Shown in pieces: positions 16,743-27,713 of a stretch of DNA of 64,000 nucleotides (position 1 is its first letter; each line of letters opens with the position of its first letter). Source of the DNA: Pseudothioclava arenosa. Lineage in GTDB: Bacteria > Pseudomonadota > Alphaproteobacteria > Rhodobacterales > Rhodobacteraceae. Both the position numbers and the translations under genes were made by a program. Where the stretch lies: assembly GCF_002358085.1 (NCBI RefSeq), contig NZ_NTJD01000001.1, positions 310,001 through 374,000 on the forward strand, in the 5' to 3' direction. Below the pieces are notes generated by a model, which was not told the DNA's origin, did no database searches, and saw only the letters and a program-made list of their open reading frames with translations.

Positions 16743-17897
16743 ATGGGCGCCTATATCCTGAGGCGGTTGCTTCTGATCATCCCGACTCTGATCGGGATCA
16801 TGATCGTCAATTTCACCCTGACCCAATTCGTGCCCGGCGGCCCGATTGAACAGGTCATTGCCCGCATCGAAGGCGAGGCCGACAGCCTGCGCAACTTCGC
16901 GGGCGGCGGCGATGCGGGCGGCGGGCAGGGCGGTGTCGAGGACAGCGGCTATCAGGGCGCGCGCGGCATCTCGCCCGATCAGCTCGCGCAGCTGGAAATC
17001 GACATGGGGTTCTCGCGGCTGGTCTGCGAGCCGGCATTCACCGGCACGCCCTCGGTGCGCGCGCCCGAATGCCGTGCCGAAAAGATCCCCGCGCTTGAGC
17101 GGTTCTTCATCATGATGGGGAATTACCTGAGCTTCGATTTCGGCAAGAGTTTCTTCCACTCGCAGACGGTGGTCGAGCTGGTGCTCGACAAGATGCCGGT
17201 CTCGATCACGCTGGGGCTGTGGTCGACGCTGCTGGCCTATCTGGTCTCGATCCCGCTCGGCATCCGCAAGGCGGTGAAGGACGGCACGCCCTTCGATACC
17301 TGGACCTCGGGGGCGATCATCATCGGCTATGCGATCCCGGGCTTTCTGTTCGCGGTGATGCTGATGGTGCTGTTCGCGGGCGGCTCGTTCTGGAAACTGT
17401 TCCCCTTGCGCGGGCTCACCTCGGACAATTTCGACCAGCTCAGCCTGATCGGCCAGATCCTTGATTACCTCTGGCACATCGTGCTGCCGGTGACGGCGAT
17501 CACGATCTCCAGCTTCGCGACGATGACGCTGCTGACGAAAAACTCCTTCCTCGACGAGATCAACAAGCAATACGTCCAGACCGCCCGCGCCAAGGGCCTG
17601 ACCGAAAAGCGCGTGCTTTACGGCCATGTCTTCCGCAACGCGATGCTGATCGTGATCGCGGGCTTCCCGGCCACGTTCCTGGGCGTGTTCTTCGGCTCGT
17701 CGATCATCGTGGAGACGATCTTTTCGCTCGACGGGCTGGGGCTTTTGGGCTTCCAGGCGGCGGTTGAGCGGAATTACCCTGTCATTTTCGGCACGCTCTA
17801 CGTCTTTGGCCTGATCTCGCTGGTGGTGAATATCCTGTCGGACCTGACCTATGTGCTGGTCGATCCGCGCATTGACTTCGAGCGGAGGGCGGGTTGA
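16743..17897 (+). CDS. yejB: Peptide ABC transporter permease YejB
   Basis: The 384-residue permease has the DppB/OppB fold: an N-terminal helix ([20 protein letters not shown]), a large periplasmic segment with a Gly-rich stretch ([11 protein letters not shown]), then five more helices. The EAA loop is present ([20 protein letters not shown]). The extended Gly-rich insertion is, as I recall, a regular feature of YejB. The following yejE start overlaps the stop as TGATG. Confidence 0.95.
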   Translation: MGAYILRRLLLIIPTLIGIMIVNFTLTQFVPGGPIEQVIARIEGEADSLRNFAGGGDAGGGQGGVEDSGYQGARGISPDQLAQLEIDMGFSRLVCEPAFTGTPSVRAPECRAEKIPALERFFIMMGNYLSFDFGKSFFHSQTVVELVLDKMPVSITLGLWSTLLAYLVSIPLGIRKAVKDGTPFDTWTSGAIIIGYAIPGFLFAVMLMVLFAGGSFWKLFPLRGLTSDNFDQLSLIGQILDYLWHIVLPVTAITISSFATMTLLTKNSFLDEINKQYVQTARAKGLTEKRVLYGHVFRNAMLIVIAGFPATFLGVFFGSSIIVETIFSLDGLGLLGFQAAVERNYPVIFGTLYVFGLISLVVNILSDLTYVLVDPRIDFERRAG

Positions 17898-18999
17898 TGG
17901 CGCTCTCGCCGCTGAACCAGCGCCGCTGGCGCAACTTCAAGGCCAACCGCCGCGCGTTCTGGTCGCTCTGGCTGTTCCTCGGGCTGTTCGTCGCCTCGCT
18001 CCTTGCCGAGGTGATCGCGAACGACAAACCGATCGTCATGAGCTTTCGCGGCAGCCTCTATTTCCCGGCCTATAAATTCTATCCCGAGACCGAGTTCGGG
18101 GGCGATTTCCGCACCGAGGCGGTCTATCGCGACGAGGCGGTGCAATGCCTGATCGTGACCGGCGGTGCCGAGGCCTGCTGGGACGACCCCGAGGGCTTCA
18201 TCGCCGAGGCCCGCGCCGCGGGAACGGTCGAGGGCGAACCGGTCGAGACCGGCTGGATGCTCTGGCCGCCGATCCCCTATCACTACCGCACGATCAACAA
18301 CGTCGGCACCGCCCCTTCGGCGCCCGATGGCGATCACTGGCTGGGCACCGACGACACCGCGCGCGACGTGCTGGCGCGCGTGATCTATGGCTTCCGCACC
18401 TCGATCCTGTTCACGCTGATCGTCACCGTCGTCGGCTCGCTGATCGGGATCGCGGCGGGCGCGGTGCAGGGCTATTTCGGTGGGCGTACCGACATCATCT
18501 TTCAGCGCGCGCTGGAGATCTGGTCGTCGACGCCCTCGCTTTACGTCATCATCATCCTCTTTGCGATCCTCGGGCGCAGCTTCTGGCTTCTGGTGTTCGT
18601 CGCGATCCTGTTCGGCTGGCCGGCGCTGACGGGCGTGGTGCGCGCCGAGTTCCTGCGCGCGCGCAATTTCGAATATGTCCGCGCCGCGCGCGCGCTGGGT
18701 GTGGGCGACCGGGTCATCATGTTCCGCCACATCCTGCCCAATGCGATGGTGGCGACGCTGACGATGCTGCCCTTCGTCATCACTGGCACAATCTCGATGC
18801 TGGCCTCGCTCGACTACCTCGGCTACGGCCTGCCCAGCTCCGCGCCGAGCCTTGGCGAGCTGGCGCTGCAGGGCAAGCAACACCTGCACGCGCCCTGGCT
18901 CGCCTTTACCGCATTTTTCACCTTTGCCCTGATGCTGTCGCTTCTGGTCTTCATCTTCGAGGGTATCCGTGACGCCTTCGATCCGAGAAAGGTCTTCAA

Positions 19000-19003
<4 letters not shown>
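17897..19003 (+). CDS. yejE: Peptide ABC transporter permease YejE
   Basis: The 368-residue permease has an N-terminal helix (FWSLWLFLGLFVASLLAEVI), a long periplasmic region with HYRTINNVGTAPSAPDGDHW, and the DppC-like C-terminal membrane domain with EAA motif (RAARALGVGDRVIMFRHILP). I chose the ATG at 17897 because GGAGG lies eight bases upstream; a TTG three bases earlier is the only alternative. It overlaps both neighbours by one to four bases. Confidence 0.95.
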
Positions 19004-20609
<1,606 letters not shown>

Positions 20610-20613
<4 letters not shown>

Positions 20614-21830
20614 AGATCCTCTTCGTCCATCAGAACTTTCCCGGCCAGTTCCCGCATCTGGCTCCGGCGCTGCAACGGCGCGGCCACGAGGTTCTGGCGC
20701 TGACGACCGAGACGAATAACCGCCCCTCTCCGGTGCCGGTGATAAGATACCGCAGCCCCGAGCCGGTCGAGATGAGTTCGCGCCTGACCTTCATGTATGC
20801 CGAGGTCGCCGAGCGTGGCCTGCGCGCCGCCCGCGCCGCCCGCCAGCTGCGCGACGAAAAGGGCTATGTGCCCGACGTGATCGTCGGCCATTCCGGCTGG
20901 GGCGAGACGTTGTTCCTCAAGGAGATCTGGCCCGAGGCGCGGCTGCTGATCTATGCCGAGATGATGTATCGCACGACCGGTCTCGACACCGATTTCGACC
21001 CGGAATTCCGCCGCCCCGATTTCGACAGCCGGATACTGACCACCGCGCGCTCGGCGCATCTGATCCAGTCGATGGTGCAGGCCGATGCCGCGCTCGCGCC
21101 GACCGAGTTCCAGGCCGCGACCTTCCAGCCCGAGCTGCGCGCCAAGATCACCGTCTGCCATGACGGCATCGACACCACCCGTGTCTGTCCGAACCCCGCG
21201 GCGCGGCTGGCGATCCCGGGCACGGATCTGGTCTTCGCTCCGGGCGACGAGGTGCTAAGCTTTGTCAGCCGTTCGCTCGAACCCTACCGCGGCTATCACA
21301 TCCTGATGCGCGCCCTGCCCGACGTGCTTTCCGCGCGCCCCAAGGCGCATGTGGTGATCGTCGGCGCTGAGGGCCAAAGCTACGGCGGCGCCCCGAAGGA
21401 CGGCGTGAGCTGGAAACAGAAATTCCTTGAGGAGCAAGGCGACCGGATCGACCCGACCCGCGTCCATTTCCTTGGCCGCGTGCCTTACGAGACCTTCCTG
21501 TCGCTCCTGCAGGTTTCGCGCTGCCACGCCTACCTGACCTATCCCTTCGTGCTGAGCTGGTCGCTGCTGGAGGCGATGGCGGCGGGCTGCATGATCGTGG
21601 CCTCTGATACCGCGCCGGTGCGTGAAGTGATCCGCGACGGCGAGAACGGCTGGCTGGTCGATTTTTTCGACATCCCCGGCTGGTCGCGCGCGCTCACCGA
21701 GGCGCTCGCAGCGCCCGAGCAATTCGCCCCACTGCGGGCCGCCGCGCGTCAGGCCATTGTCGAAGGCTACGACCTGCACAGCCTCTGCCTGCCACGCCTG
21801 ATCGACTTCGTCGAAACCGCGGGGCGGTGA
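20610..21830 (+). CDS. Glycosyltransferase family 4-like, coupled to the yej operon
   Basis: The 406-residue protein has a GT-B fold. The N-domain begins MKILFVHQNFPGQFPHLAPA. The C-domain has SRSLEPYRGYHILMRALPDV, FLGRVPYETFLSLL and the donor-binding LLEAMAAGCMIVASDTAPV with the E-x7-E element around GCMIV/APVREV. It probably adds a sugar to a lipid, polysaccharide or protein acceptor; substrate unknown. The start is a GTG overlapping the yejF stop (GTGA), so translation depends on yejF. Placement directly behind a peptide importer is unexpected. Two repeat units follow. Confidence 0.88.
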
Positions 21831-21837
21831 CGGAGCC

Positions 21838-21903
21838 GGGGGCTTTCCGCCCCCTCTTGGCTGCGCCAATTCACCCCCGAGGATATTTTGTGGCAAAATG
21901 AAG
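21838..21903 (+). repeat. Dispersed intergenic repeat, unit 3a (long form)
   Basis: GGGGGC-TTTCC-GCCCCC hairpin, TTGGC-TGC-GCCAA hairpin, TTCACCCC, then core GAGGATATTTTGTGGCAAAA and TGAAG. It begins eight bases after the glycosyltransferase stop. It probably also serves as, or replaces, a terminator. Confidence 0.8.
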
Positions 21904-22035
21904 GGGCTTCAGATTTCTTTAACCACGCGCGTGCACTCTGGGCGGGCGGAACAGGCGGGGACGCCGATGACCGTGCAAAGTGAAGGCGCGCCCCTCTGGT
22001 GAGCCGGATGCGCAGCCAGCGGGGGCGCAACACTG

Positions 22036-22074
22036 TTTTCATTTTGCCAATAAATATCCCCGCCGGAGGCGTCC
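22036..22074 (-). repeat. Dispersed intergenic repeat, unit 3b (short form, inverted)
   Basis: Read on the minus strand: GGACGCCTCCGGCGGGGATA, then TTTATTGGCAAAATGAAAA. It forms an inverted pair with unit 3a across 132 bases, between the convergent glycosyltransferase and hemN genes. Confidence 0.8.
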
Positions 22075-22108
22075 GACGGGGATATATTCATTGCGCTTTG
22101 TCGCGGGC

Positions 22109-23464
22109 TCAGATGGCCGAGCTGTGTCCGGCTTTCGACAGGTCGTAGGCGTCGAAATGACGCGCGATCATGCGGGTAAGCGGGCGGCCCTTTTCGGGGA
22201 TTTCGAGGCCCGAGGTGGTGACGCGCACGCAATCCTCGAACTTTTCGGCGCAGGCGCCGAACTCCTTGGCCAGCTGGACCGGATCGGCACCGTAATCGCG
22301 CACGAGCTCATCGGTCGAGACCTTGAAGTCGCACATCAGCGCTTCGATCAGCCGCGAACGCATCTTGTCGTCTTGCGTGAAGACATGGCCCTTCGAGGTC
22401 GAGAATTTCCCCGCGCGGATTGCCCCGGTATGGGCGCCGGTCGAGGGGTTGTTCTGCGTAAAGCCTTGCGGGAAGCGCGAGATCGAGCTGGCACCCATAC
22501 CGACCAGCGCTTCGGCGAGGTCGTCGGTATAGCCCTGAAAGTTGCGGCGCAGCTTGCCGGCCTTTTGCGCTTTCGACAGCCCGTCGGTTGGCAGGGCGAA
22601 GTGGTCGATCCCGATCTCGTCATAGCCGTCGGCGACGAAGAGCTTGCGCGCGGTCTCGAACAGGTCGAGGCGCTCTTGCGGGGTCGGTAGGTGCTCGGAC
22701 GGGATCAGCGTCTGGCGCCGCGCCATCCACGGCACATGCGCATAGCCGTAAAGCGCCACGCGATCTGGACCGAGCGACAGCAGCTTTTGCACCGATTCCG
22801 CGATCCGGGCGTTATCCTGGAAGGGCAGGCCATAGAGGATGTCGGCGTTCAGGCTTTCGACACCGCGGGTGCGAATCATATCGACCGCACGCTTGGTGAT
22901 TTCATAGCTCTGGTCGCGACCGATCACTTCCTGGATCTGCGGATCGAAATCCTGCACCCCGATCGAGGCGCGGTTCATCCCCGATTGCGCGAGCGCGTCC
23001 ATGCGCGCGTCGTCGATCTCGTTGGGGTCGATTTCGACCGAGAATTCAGCGCCTTCGCCCATCGGCACCGCCTCGAAGACGGCCTCAGCGACGCGGCGCA
23101 TCATGTCGGCGGGCATCAGGGTCGGCGTGCCGCCCCCCCAGTGCAGGCGCGACAGCTTCACGCCCGGCGCCAGCCGATCCTTCAACATTTTAAGCTCTGC
23201 GAGCAGCGTCTCCGAATAGGCGCGCACCGGATCGTCGCTCTGCGTGCCCTGCGTGCGGCAGGCGCAGAACCAGCACAACCGGCGGCAGAACGGCACGTGC
23301 ATGTAGAGAGAGATCGAGGCCCCGGCCGGGATCGCTTCGATCCATTCGGCGAACGTTTCGGGTCCCACCTCTTTCGAGAAGTGGGGCGCGGTGGGGTAGC
23401 TCGTGTAGCGGGGCACCCGTGCGTCGAAAAGCCCGAGCCGGGTGAGTTGCGATTCCTGTTCCAT
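22109..23464 (-). CDS. hemN: Oxygen-independent coproporphyrinogen III dehydrogenase HemN
   Basis: The 451-residue radical SAM enzyme converts coproporphyrinogen III to protoporphyrinogen IX without oxygen. The N-terminus (ARVPRYTSYPTAPHF) and the cluster motif CRRLCWFCAC with Cys60, 64, 67 and 69 (CX3CX2CXC) are diagnostic of true HemN. The SAM-binding LHWGGGTPTLM follows. It is divergent from fnrL with one shared FNR box. There is no Shine-Dalgarno sequence; the bases before the ATG read CATACCTCC, and the FNR box places the expected mRNA start at or next to the ATG. Confidence 0.97.
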   Translation of the reverse strand: MEQESQLTRLGLFDARVPRYTSYPTAPHFSKEVGPETFAEWIEAIPAGASISLYMHVPFCRRLCWFCACRTQGTQSDDPVRAYSETLLAELKMLKDRLAPGVKLSRLHWGGGTPTLMPADMMRRVAEAVFEAVPMGEGAEFSVEIDPNEIDDARMDALAQSGMNRASIGVQDFDPQIQEVIGRDQSYEITKRAVDMIRTRGVESLNADILYGLPFQDNARIAESVQKLLSLGPDRVALYGYAHVPWMARRQTLIPSEHLPTPQERLDLFETARKLFVADGYDEIGIDHFALPTDGLSKAQKAGKLRRNFQGYTDDLAEALVGMGASSISRFPQGFTQNNPSTGAHTGAIRAGKFSTSKGHVFTQDDKMRSRLIEALMCDFKVSTDELVRDYGADPVQLAKEFGACAEKFEDCVRVTTSGLEIPEKGRPLTRMIARHFDAYDLSKAGHSSAI

Positions 23465-23499
23465 GGAGGTATGTTTAGCGATAAGACGCGCAACAGAAT

Positions 23500-23513
23500 T
23501 TGACCCAAGTCAA
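23500..23513. promoter_or_regulatory. FNR/FnrL box shared by hemN and fnrL
   Basis: TTGACCCAAGTCAA is a perfect palindrome of the FNR type (TTGAC-N4-GTCAA). Its centre is 42.5 bases from the hemN ATG. Class II activation at -41.5 would therefore start hemN mRNA at about 23465, with TAAACA in the -10 position. For fnrL the centre is only 17 bases before the ATG, a position suited to repression rather than activation. Confidence 0.85.
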
Positions 23514-23523
23514 GAAAGCTCCC

Positions 23524-24270
23524 ATGGCCTGTGAAGACATGGATACGGTGTCGCTGCATTGTAGTGACTGCCCGATCCGCCACCGCGCGGTTTGTGCGCG
23601 CTGTGAAACGGACGAGCTCGATCGGCTCGAAGAAATCAAATATTACCGCTCCTTCGAGGCTGGTCAGACGATCATCTGGGCCGGCGACCGAATGGATTTC
23701 GTGGCCTCGGTGGTGACCGGGATCGCGACGCTGACGCAGACGCTGGAAGACGGGCGCACACAGATGGTGGGGCTTTTGCTGCCGTCGGATTTCGTGGGCC
23801 GTCCGGGGCGCAACACGGCCGCCTATAACGTCACCGCGACGACCAATGTGATGATGTGCTGTTTCCGCAAGAAGCCCTTCGAAGAGATGATGGAGCGCAC
23901 GCCCCATATCGCGCAGCGGCTCTTGCAGATGACGCTGGACGAGCTGGATGCGGCGCGTGAGTGGATGCTGCTGCTGGGCCGCAAGACCGCGCGCGAAAAG
24001 ATCGCCTCGCTTCTGTCGATCGTGGCGCGCCGCGATGCCTCGATCAAGATGCAGCCGGCGCAAGGCTCGATGAATTTCGAACTGCCGCTGACCCGCGAAG
24101 CGATGGCCGATTATCTTGGCCTGACGCTGGAAACCGTGTCGCGCCAGATCTCGGCGCTGAAACGCGACGGCGTGATCGCGCTGGAAGGCAAGCGCCATGT
24201 GAGCGTGCCTGATATGGATCGGCTGCTGAGTGAGGCCGGGGACGACAGCGACGGCGGCTTCCTCGTCTGA
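23524..24270 (+). CDS. fnrL: Anaerobic transcription regulator FnrL
   Basis: This Crp/Fnr-family regulator has 248 residues from the ATG at 23524. Cluster cysteines are in the N-terminal block HCSDCPIRHRAVCARC (Cys13, 16, 24, 27) with Cys112/113 in MMCCFRKK, matching FnrL of Rhodobacter. The C-terminal helix-turn-helix (LGLTLETVSRQISALKRDG) carries the E-xx-SR DNA-recognition residues. With a [4Fe-4S] cluster it activates microaerobic genes; several targets lie in this window. An earlier TTG frame start at 23500 falls inside the FNR box and is rejected. Confidence 0.96.
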   Translation: MACEDMDTVSLHCSDCPIRHRAVCARCETDELDRLEEIKYYRSFEAGQTIIWAGDRMDFVASVVTGIATLTQTLEDGRTQMVGLLLPSDFVGRPGRNTAAYNVTATTNVMMCCFRKKPFEEMMERTPHIAQRLLQMTLDELDAAREWMLLLGRKTAREKIASLLSIVARRDASIKMQPAQGSMNFELPLTREAMADYLGLTLETVSRQISALKRDGVIALEGKRHVSVPDMDRLLSEAGDDSDGGFLV

Positions 24271-24339
24271 TCCAACCGCGCGCTTGATCGAAAACCTGAT
24301 CCGGGTGATGCTTTAACCTTTCTTAACGAGGTTGAAGCC

Positions 24340-24528
24340 ATGCTCAGGACAATTTTCATTTGCGTATTGATGGCGGCCCCGCTGCCGACAGCGGCTGCGG
24401 TTTCGCAAGGCGCGGTGCTTGCCGGGCAGGGCGATGCGATCGCCCATGGCGGCGGTTGCCGCAAGGATTCCCCAGCGGGTAAATGCTGCCACATGGATCG
24501 GAAGGCTGGTGTCGTTCACTGTCATTAA
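24340..24528 (+). CDS. Small exported Cys/His-rich peptide
   Basis: The 62-residue product has a signal peptide (LRTIFICVLMAAPLPTAAA). The mature part of about 42 residues carries four Cys and four His, concentrated in GGGCRKDSPAGKCCHMD and VVHCH. The tail resembles CHxNxKTGxYHCH-type motifs that I recall in small exported and nuclease-associated proteins; this was not checked. GAGG stands eight bases before the ATG. It lies 69 bases after fnrL and overlaps the next gene by 20 bases. Metal binding is plausible but inferred only from composition. Confidence 0.65.
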   Translation: MLRTIFICVLMAAPLPTAAAVSQGAVLAGQGDAIAHGGGCRKDSPAGKCCHMDRKAGVVHCH

Positions 24529-24898
24529 GCCCTTTTTGGGGGCGTGCCTGCTCGCTGGCGTTCTCGCTGGCGGCGTCGCCGGCCCGGTCTTGGCGCAGCC
24601 GCTCAGCCAGTCGATGGCGCAATGCGCGGGGCTGCATGTCTGGATGTCCGAGCGTGTCTCGGCGCCCGAGCGGCAGCAGAAGCTCGCGCAGATGGCGACG
24701 ATCTGGCGGGGCGAGGCCTTGCGGCAGGCGCAGGCCGAGGGGCAGGGCAAGCCGGCCGAATTCGTGGCCGGGCATCTTTTCGCGATGCTGGAGACCTGGC
24801 GTGGAAAATCCGACTTTGCGGTGCTCAACGAGGAGTTCCGCGACTGGGTGAATTATTGCGGCTCGCTGGGCCGCTCGCGCGGGATCAGTTTCGAATAG
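24509..24898 (+). CDS. Exported protein of unknown function
   Basis: The 129-residue product starts from a proposed GTG at 24509. The N-terminus is a good signal peptide (FLGACLLAGVLAGGVAGPVLA, cleavage before QPLSQ in frame). The mature part of about 100 residues is mostly helical, with two Cys (AQCAGLH and NYCGSLG) that could form a disulfide. I chose GTG because it begins the signal sequence and GGAAGG is near; an in-frame ATG at 24419 adds 30 residues without obvious merit. I do not recognise the family. Confidence 0.7.
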   Translation: MSFTVIKPFLGACLLAGVLAGGVAGPVLAQPLSQSMAQCAGLHVWMSERVSAPERQQKLAQMATIWRGEALRQAQAEGQGKPAEFVAGHLFAMLETWRGKSDFAVLNEEFRDWVNYCGSLGRSRGISFE

Positions 24899-24905
24899 AA
24901 TGCAA

Positions 24906-24929
24906 AAGGGCGGCCCGAAAGCCGCCCTT
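24906..24929. terminator. Bidirectional terminator between convergent genes
   Basis: Perfect 9-bp stem AAGGGCGGC/GCCGCCCTT with a six-base loop, flanked by an A run on one side. It lies between the exported protein gene and uspA, which face each other. Confidence 0.75.
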
Positions 24930-24951
24930 GATCACAATCGCCCAAGCGGCG

Positions 24952-25794
24952 TCAGTGCGCCATCAGCACCGGCACTTCGGCTTTTTCCAGCATCGAGCGG
25001 GTGGCGCCGCCGAGGATCGCCTCGCGGAAGCGCGAATGCCCGTAAGCGCCCATCACCACCATATCGGCCTTGGTGTCGCGCACGTGGCGGTTGATCACGT
25101 CCGAGACGCGCGGCAGCGTTTTGGCCAGAACCGAGACCTCGGCATGCACGCCATGGCGCGACAGCATCTGGCTCAGCGCGCCGCCCGGGTCCGAGCGCTC
25201 GGGGCCATGGGCGGGCGGATCGACGATGGTGATGTCGACCATTTCCGCGGCCTTAAGCTCGGGCAGGGCCTTGCGGATCGCGTTCATCGCCTCGCTCGAC
25301 TGGTTCCAGGCGACCACGATGCGCTTGCCGCTGGGCGGCGTGGTGTAACCGTCCGGGACGATCAGCACGGGCACCTGGCCCTCGAACAGCGCTGCCTCGA
25401 CCGCCGCTTCGACCTCGGGGCCGCGGCCTTCGCCATAGGGCAGGCCCGCCACGACCACATCCGAGAAGCGCGCGCGCAGCCCGACCGCGGTCGAGATCGC
25501 GCCGATCTGCGCGACGATCGATTCCACGCTCCAGCGCACGTCCTCGGGGGTCAGTCGCTCGGTCAGCGCCGCCTCGAGCTTGCGCGCGTCATCCTGTGCG
25601 CGATCCATGGTTTCCTGCTGCACGAAGGCCGTGGCGCCGGCGTAGTAATAGCCGGTCTGGGTGCGGTCCACGCCCATGCAGAGCACGTCGAGATGCGCAT
25701 CCTCACGCCGGGCCAGCGCGATCGCGGCCTCGATCTGTGCCTTGGAGGCGTCGACATCGGTCACAATCGTCAAAATCGTCTTATAGGCCATCAC
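24952..25794 (-). CDS. Tandem-domain universal stress protein
   Basis: The 280-residue protein is made of two UspA domains. The N-domain begins MAYKTILTIVTDVDAS. The C-domain ends with the nucleotide-binding signature MGAYGHSRFREAILGGATRS (G-2x-G-9x-G pattern). Such proteins protect cells under energy or oxygen stress. GGAGGG lies eight bases before the ATG. An FNR-type box upstream is placed exactly for class II activation, which fits its position between fnrL and the cbb3 oxidase genes. Confidence 0.93.
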   Translation of the reverse strand: MMAYKTILTIVTDVDASKAQIEAAIALARREDAHLDVLCMGVDRTQTGYYYAGATAFVQQETMDRAQDDARKLEAALTERLTPEDVRWSVESIVAQIGAISTAVGLRARFSDVVVAGLPYGEGRGPEVEAAVEAALFEGQVPVLIVPDGYTTPPSGKRIVVAWNQSSEAMNAIRKALPELKAAEMVDITIVDPPAHGPERSDPGGALSQMLSRHGVHAEVSVLAKTLPRVSDVINRHVRDTKADMVVMGAYGHSRFREAILGGATRSMLEKAEVPVLMAH

Positions 25795-25855
25795 TGGGCC
25801 CTCCCGCTGAGAGATCTTCCTAGGTGCAGGCTAATCCCGGCAGGGGTGCGCGACC

Positions 25856-25869
25856 TTGACGCGGATCAA
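25856..25869 (-). promoter_or_regulatory. FNR-type box upstream of the universal stress protein gene
   Basis: TTGACGCGGATCAA has two good half-sites (TTGAC and ATCAA). With the centre at -41.5 the transcript would start near 25821. TAGCCT (25833-25828, minus strand) then falls precisely in the -10 window, leaving a 26-base leader that contains the ribosome-binding site. Confidence 0.75.
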
Positions 25870-25983
25870 GCCGCAAGAAGAGAAAGCCGCCAGATAATCA
25901 GGCGGTTCCGGGGCGGCCTTGACAATTGTTAGCGCCACGAGCTTGTGAACTGCGACGAAACGGCGCAGGTAGGGCAGGAATAT

Positions 25984-25997
25984 TTGATGCAGATCAA
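25984..25997 (+). promoter_or_regulatory. FNR box upstream of ccoN
   Basis: TTGATGCAGATCAA matches the FNR consensus TTGAT-N4-ATCAA in both half-sites. It lies 113 bases before the ccoN start and predicts transcription of ccoNOQP from about 26032. The 309-base region between uspA and ccoN otherwise holds only the uspA promoter and leader sequence. Confidence 0.9.
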
Positions 25998-26103
25998 TGC
26001 ATCGGGCATACCCCCGGACCACAAGGGCTACAGTCGAAACCCCCTGCCCGGATTCCGATTCCCGGATATAGCGGGGGACAGACAAGACGAAGGGACGCAC
26101 AAC

Positions 26104-27699
26104 ATGTGGGATTATTTCAAGCTGATCGCGCTTGGCGTCGTGGCGGTTCTTGCCGCCATTGCCGCCAATTACGGGCGCGATCTTGCATATACGGTGAACG
26201 CGATCGAGGTCTTCCTGGCCGCGGTCATCGCGTTCATCTGGGTGCTTCGCACCATGGGGTCGGCTCCGGCCCCGGCGAATGAATACAACGACGGCGTGGT
26301 TCGCGCCGGCGTCATCGCGACGACCTTCTGGGGCGTCGTCGGGTTTCTGGTCGCGGTCATCATCGCGTTCCAGCTTGCCTTCCCGGCGCTGAACCTCGAG
26401 ATCGCGCAGGGTTATCTGAACTTCGGCAAGCTGCGCCCGCTGCACACCTCGGCGGTTATTTTCGCCTTCGGTGGCAACGCGCTCATTGCCTCGTCTTTCT
26501 ATGTTGTGCAGCGGACTTCGGCTGCGCGCCTGTTCGGCGGCAACATGGGCTGGTTCGTGTTCTGGGGGTACCAGCTGGTGATCGTGCTTGCCGCGACCGG
26601 CTACATCCTGGGCGCCACCCATTCGAAAGAATACGCCGAGCCGGAGTGGATGGTTGACTGGTGGCTGACCATCGTCTGGGTGTTCTACCTGGTCGTCTTC
26701 CTCGGCACGATCTTCAAACGCAAAGAACCCCACATCTACGTGGCCAACTGGTTCTACCTGTCGTTCATCGTGACCATCGCGATGCTGCACATCATGAACA
26801 ACCTCGCGATCCCGGTTTCGCTCTTCGGGTCGAAGTCGGTTCAGGTGTTCTCGGGTGTGCAGGACGCGATGACCCAGTGGTGGTACGGCCACAACGCTGT
26901 GGGCTTCTTCCTGACCTCGGGCTTCCTGGGCATGATGTATTACTTCGTGCCGAAGCAGGCTGAACGTCCGGTTTACTCGTATAAACTGTCGATCGTGCAC
27001 TTCTGGGCGCTGATCTTCATTTACATCTGGGCTGGCCCGCACCACCTGCACTACACCGCCCTGCCGCAGTGGGCCTCGACCCTCGGCATGGTGATGTCGA
27101 TCATCCTGTGGATGCCGTCCTGGGGTGGCATGATCAACGGCCTGATGACGCTTTCGGGCGCCTGGGACAAACTGCGCACCGACCCGATCATCCGCATGAT
27201 GGTTGTGTCGATCGGCTTCTACGGCATGTCGACCTTCGAAGGCCCGATGATGTCGATCCGCGCGGTGAACTCGCTGTCGCACTACACCGACTGGACCATT
27301 GGCCACGTGCACTCGGGTGCTCTGGGCTGGAACGGCATGATCACCTTCGGCGCGCTGTACTACCTGACGCCGCGTCTGTGGGGTCGTGAACGCCTCTACT
27401 CGCTGAAACTCGTGTCGTGGCACTTCTGGCTCGCCACCATCGGCATCGTGCTCTACGCGGCGTCGATGTGGGTGACCGGCATCATGGAAGGCCTGATGTG
27501 GCGCGAAGTCGACAGCCAGGGCTTCCTCGTGAACGCCTTCGCTGACACCGTGAAAGCGAAATTCCCGATGTATGTGGTTCGCGGCCTCGGTGGTGTGATG
27601 TACCTGACCGGTGCCTGCATCATGGCCTACAACCTCTGGGCAACGGTTGCCCGCCAGCCGCGCACTGCGTCGTCGGCGGTTGCCGTTCCGGCCGAATAA
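26104..27699 (+). CDS. ccoN: cbb3-type cytochrome c oxidase subunit I
   Basis: The 531-residue catalytic subunit of the high-affinity oxidase has about twelve or more membrane helices. It carries low-spin haem and haem b3-CuB ligands in [33 protein letters not shown] and [12 protein letters not shown]. It reduces O2 to water at low oxygen using electrons from CcoP/CcoO. I start at MWDYFKL (26104), where AAGGGA lies upstream; an open frame further up covers the FNR box and is not coding. First gene of ccoNOQP. Confidence 0.98.
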   Translation: MWDYFKLIALGVVAVLAAIAANYGRDLAYTVNAIEVFLAAVIAFIWVLRTMGSAPAPANEYNDGVVRAGVIATTFWGVVGFLVAVIIAFQLAFPALNLEIAQGYLNFGKLRPLHTSAVIFAFGGNALIASSFYVVQRTSAARLFGGNMGWFVFWGYQLVIVLAATGYILGATHSKEYAEPEWMVDWWLTIVWVFYLVVFLGTIFKRKEPHIYVANWFYLSFIVTIAMLHIMNNLAIPVSLFGSKSVQVFSGVQDAMTQWWYGHNAVGFFLTSGFLGMMYYFVPKQAERPVYSYKLSIVHFWALIFIYIWAGPHHLHYTALPQWASTLGMVMSIILWMPSWGGMINGLMTLSGAWDKLRTDPIIRMMVVSIGFYGMSTFEGPMMSIRAVNSLSHYTDWTIGHVHSGALGWNGMITFGALYYLTPRLWGRERLYSLKLVSWHFWLATIGIVLYAASMWVTGIMEGLMWREVDSQGFLVNAFADTVKAKFPMYVVRGLGGVMYLTGACIMAYNLWATVARQPRTASSAVAVPAE

Positions 27700-27713
27700 G
27701 GAGGAGAGACACA

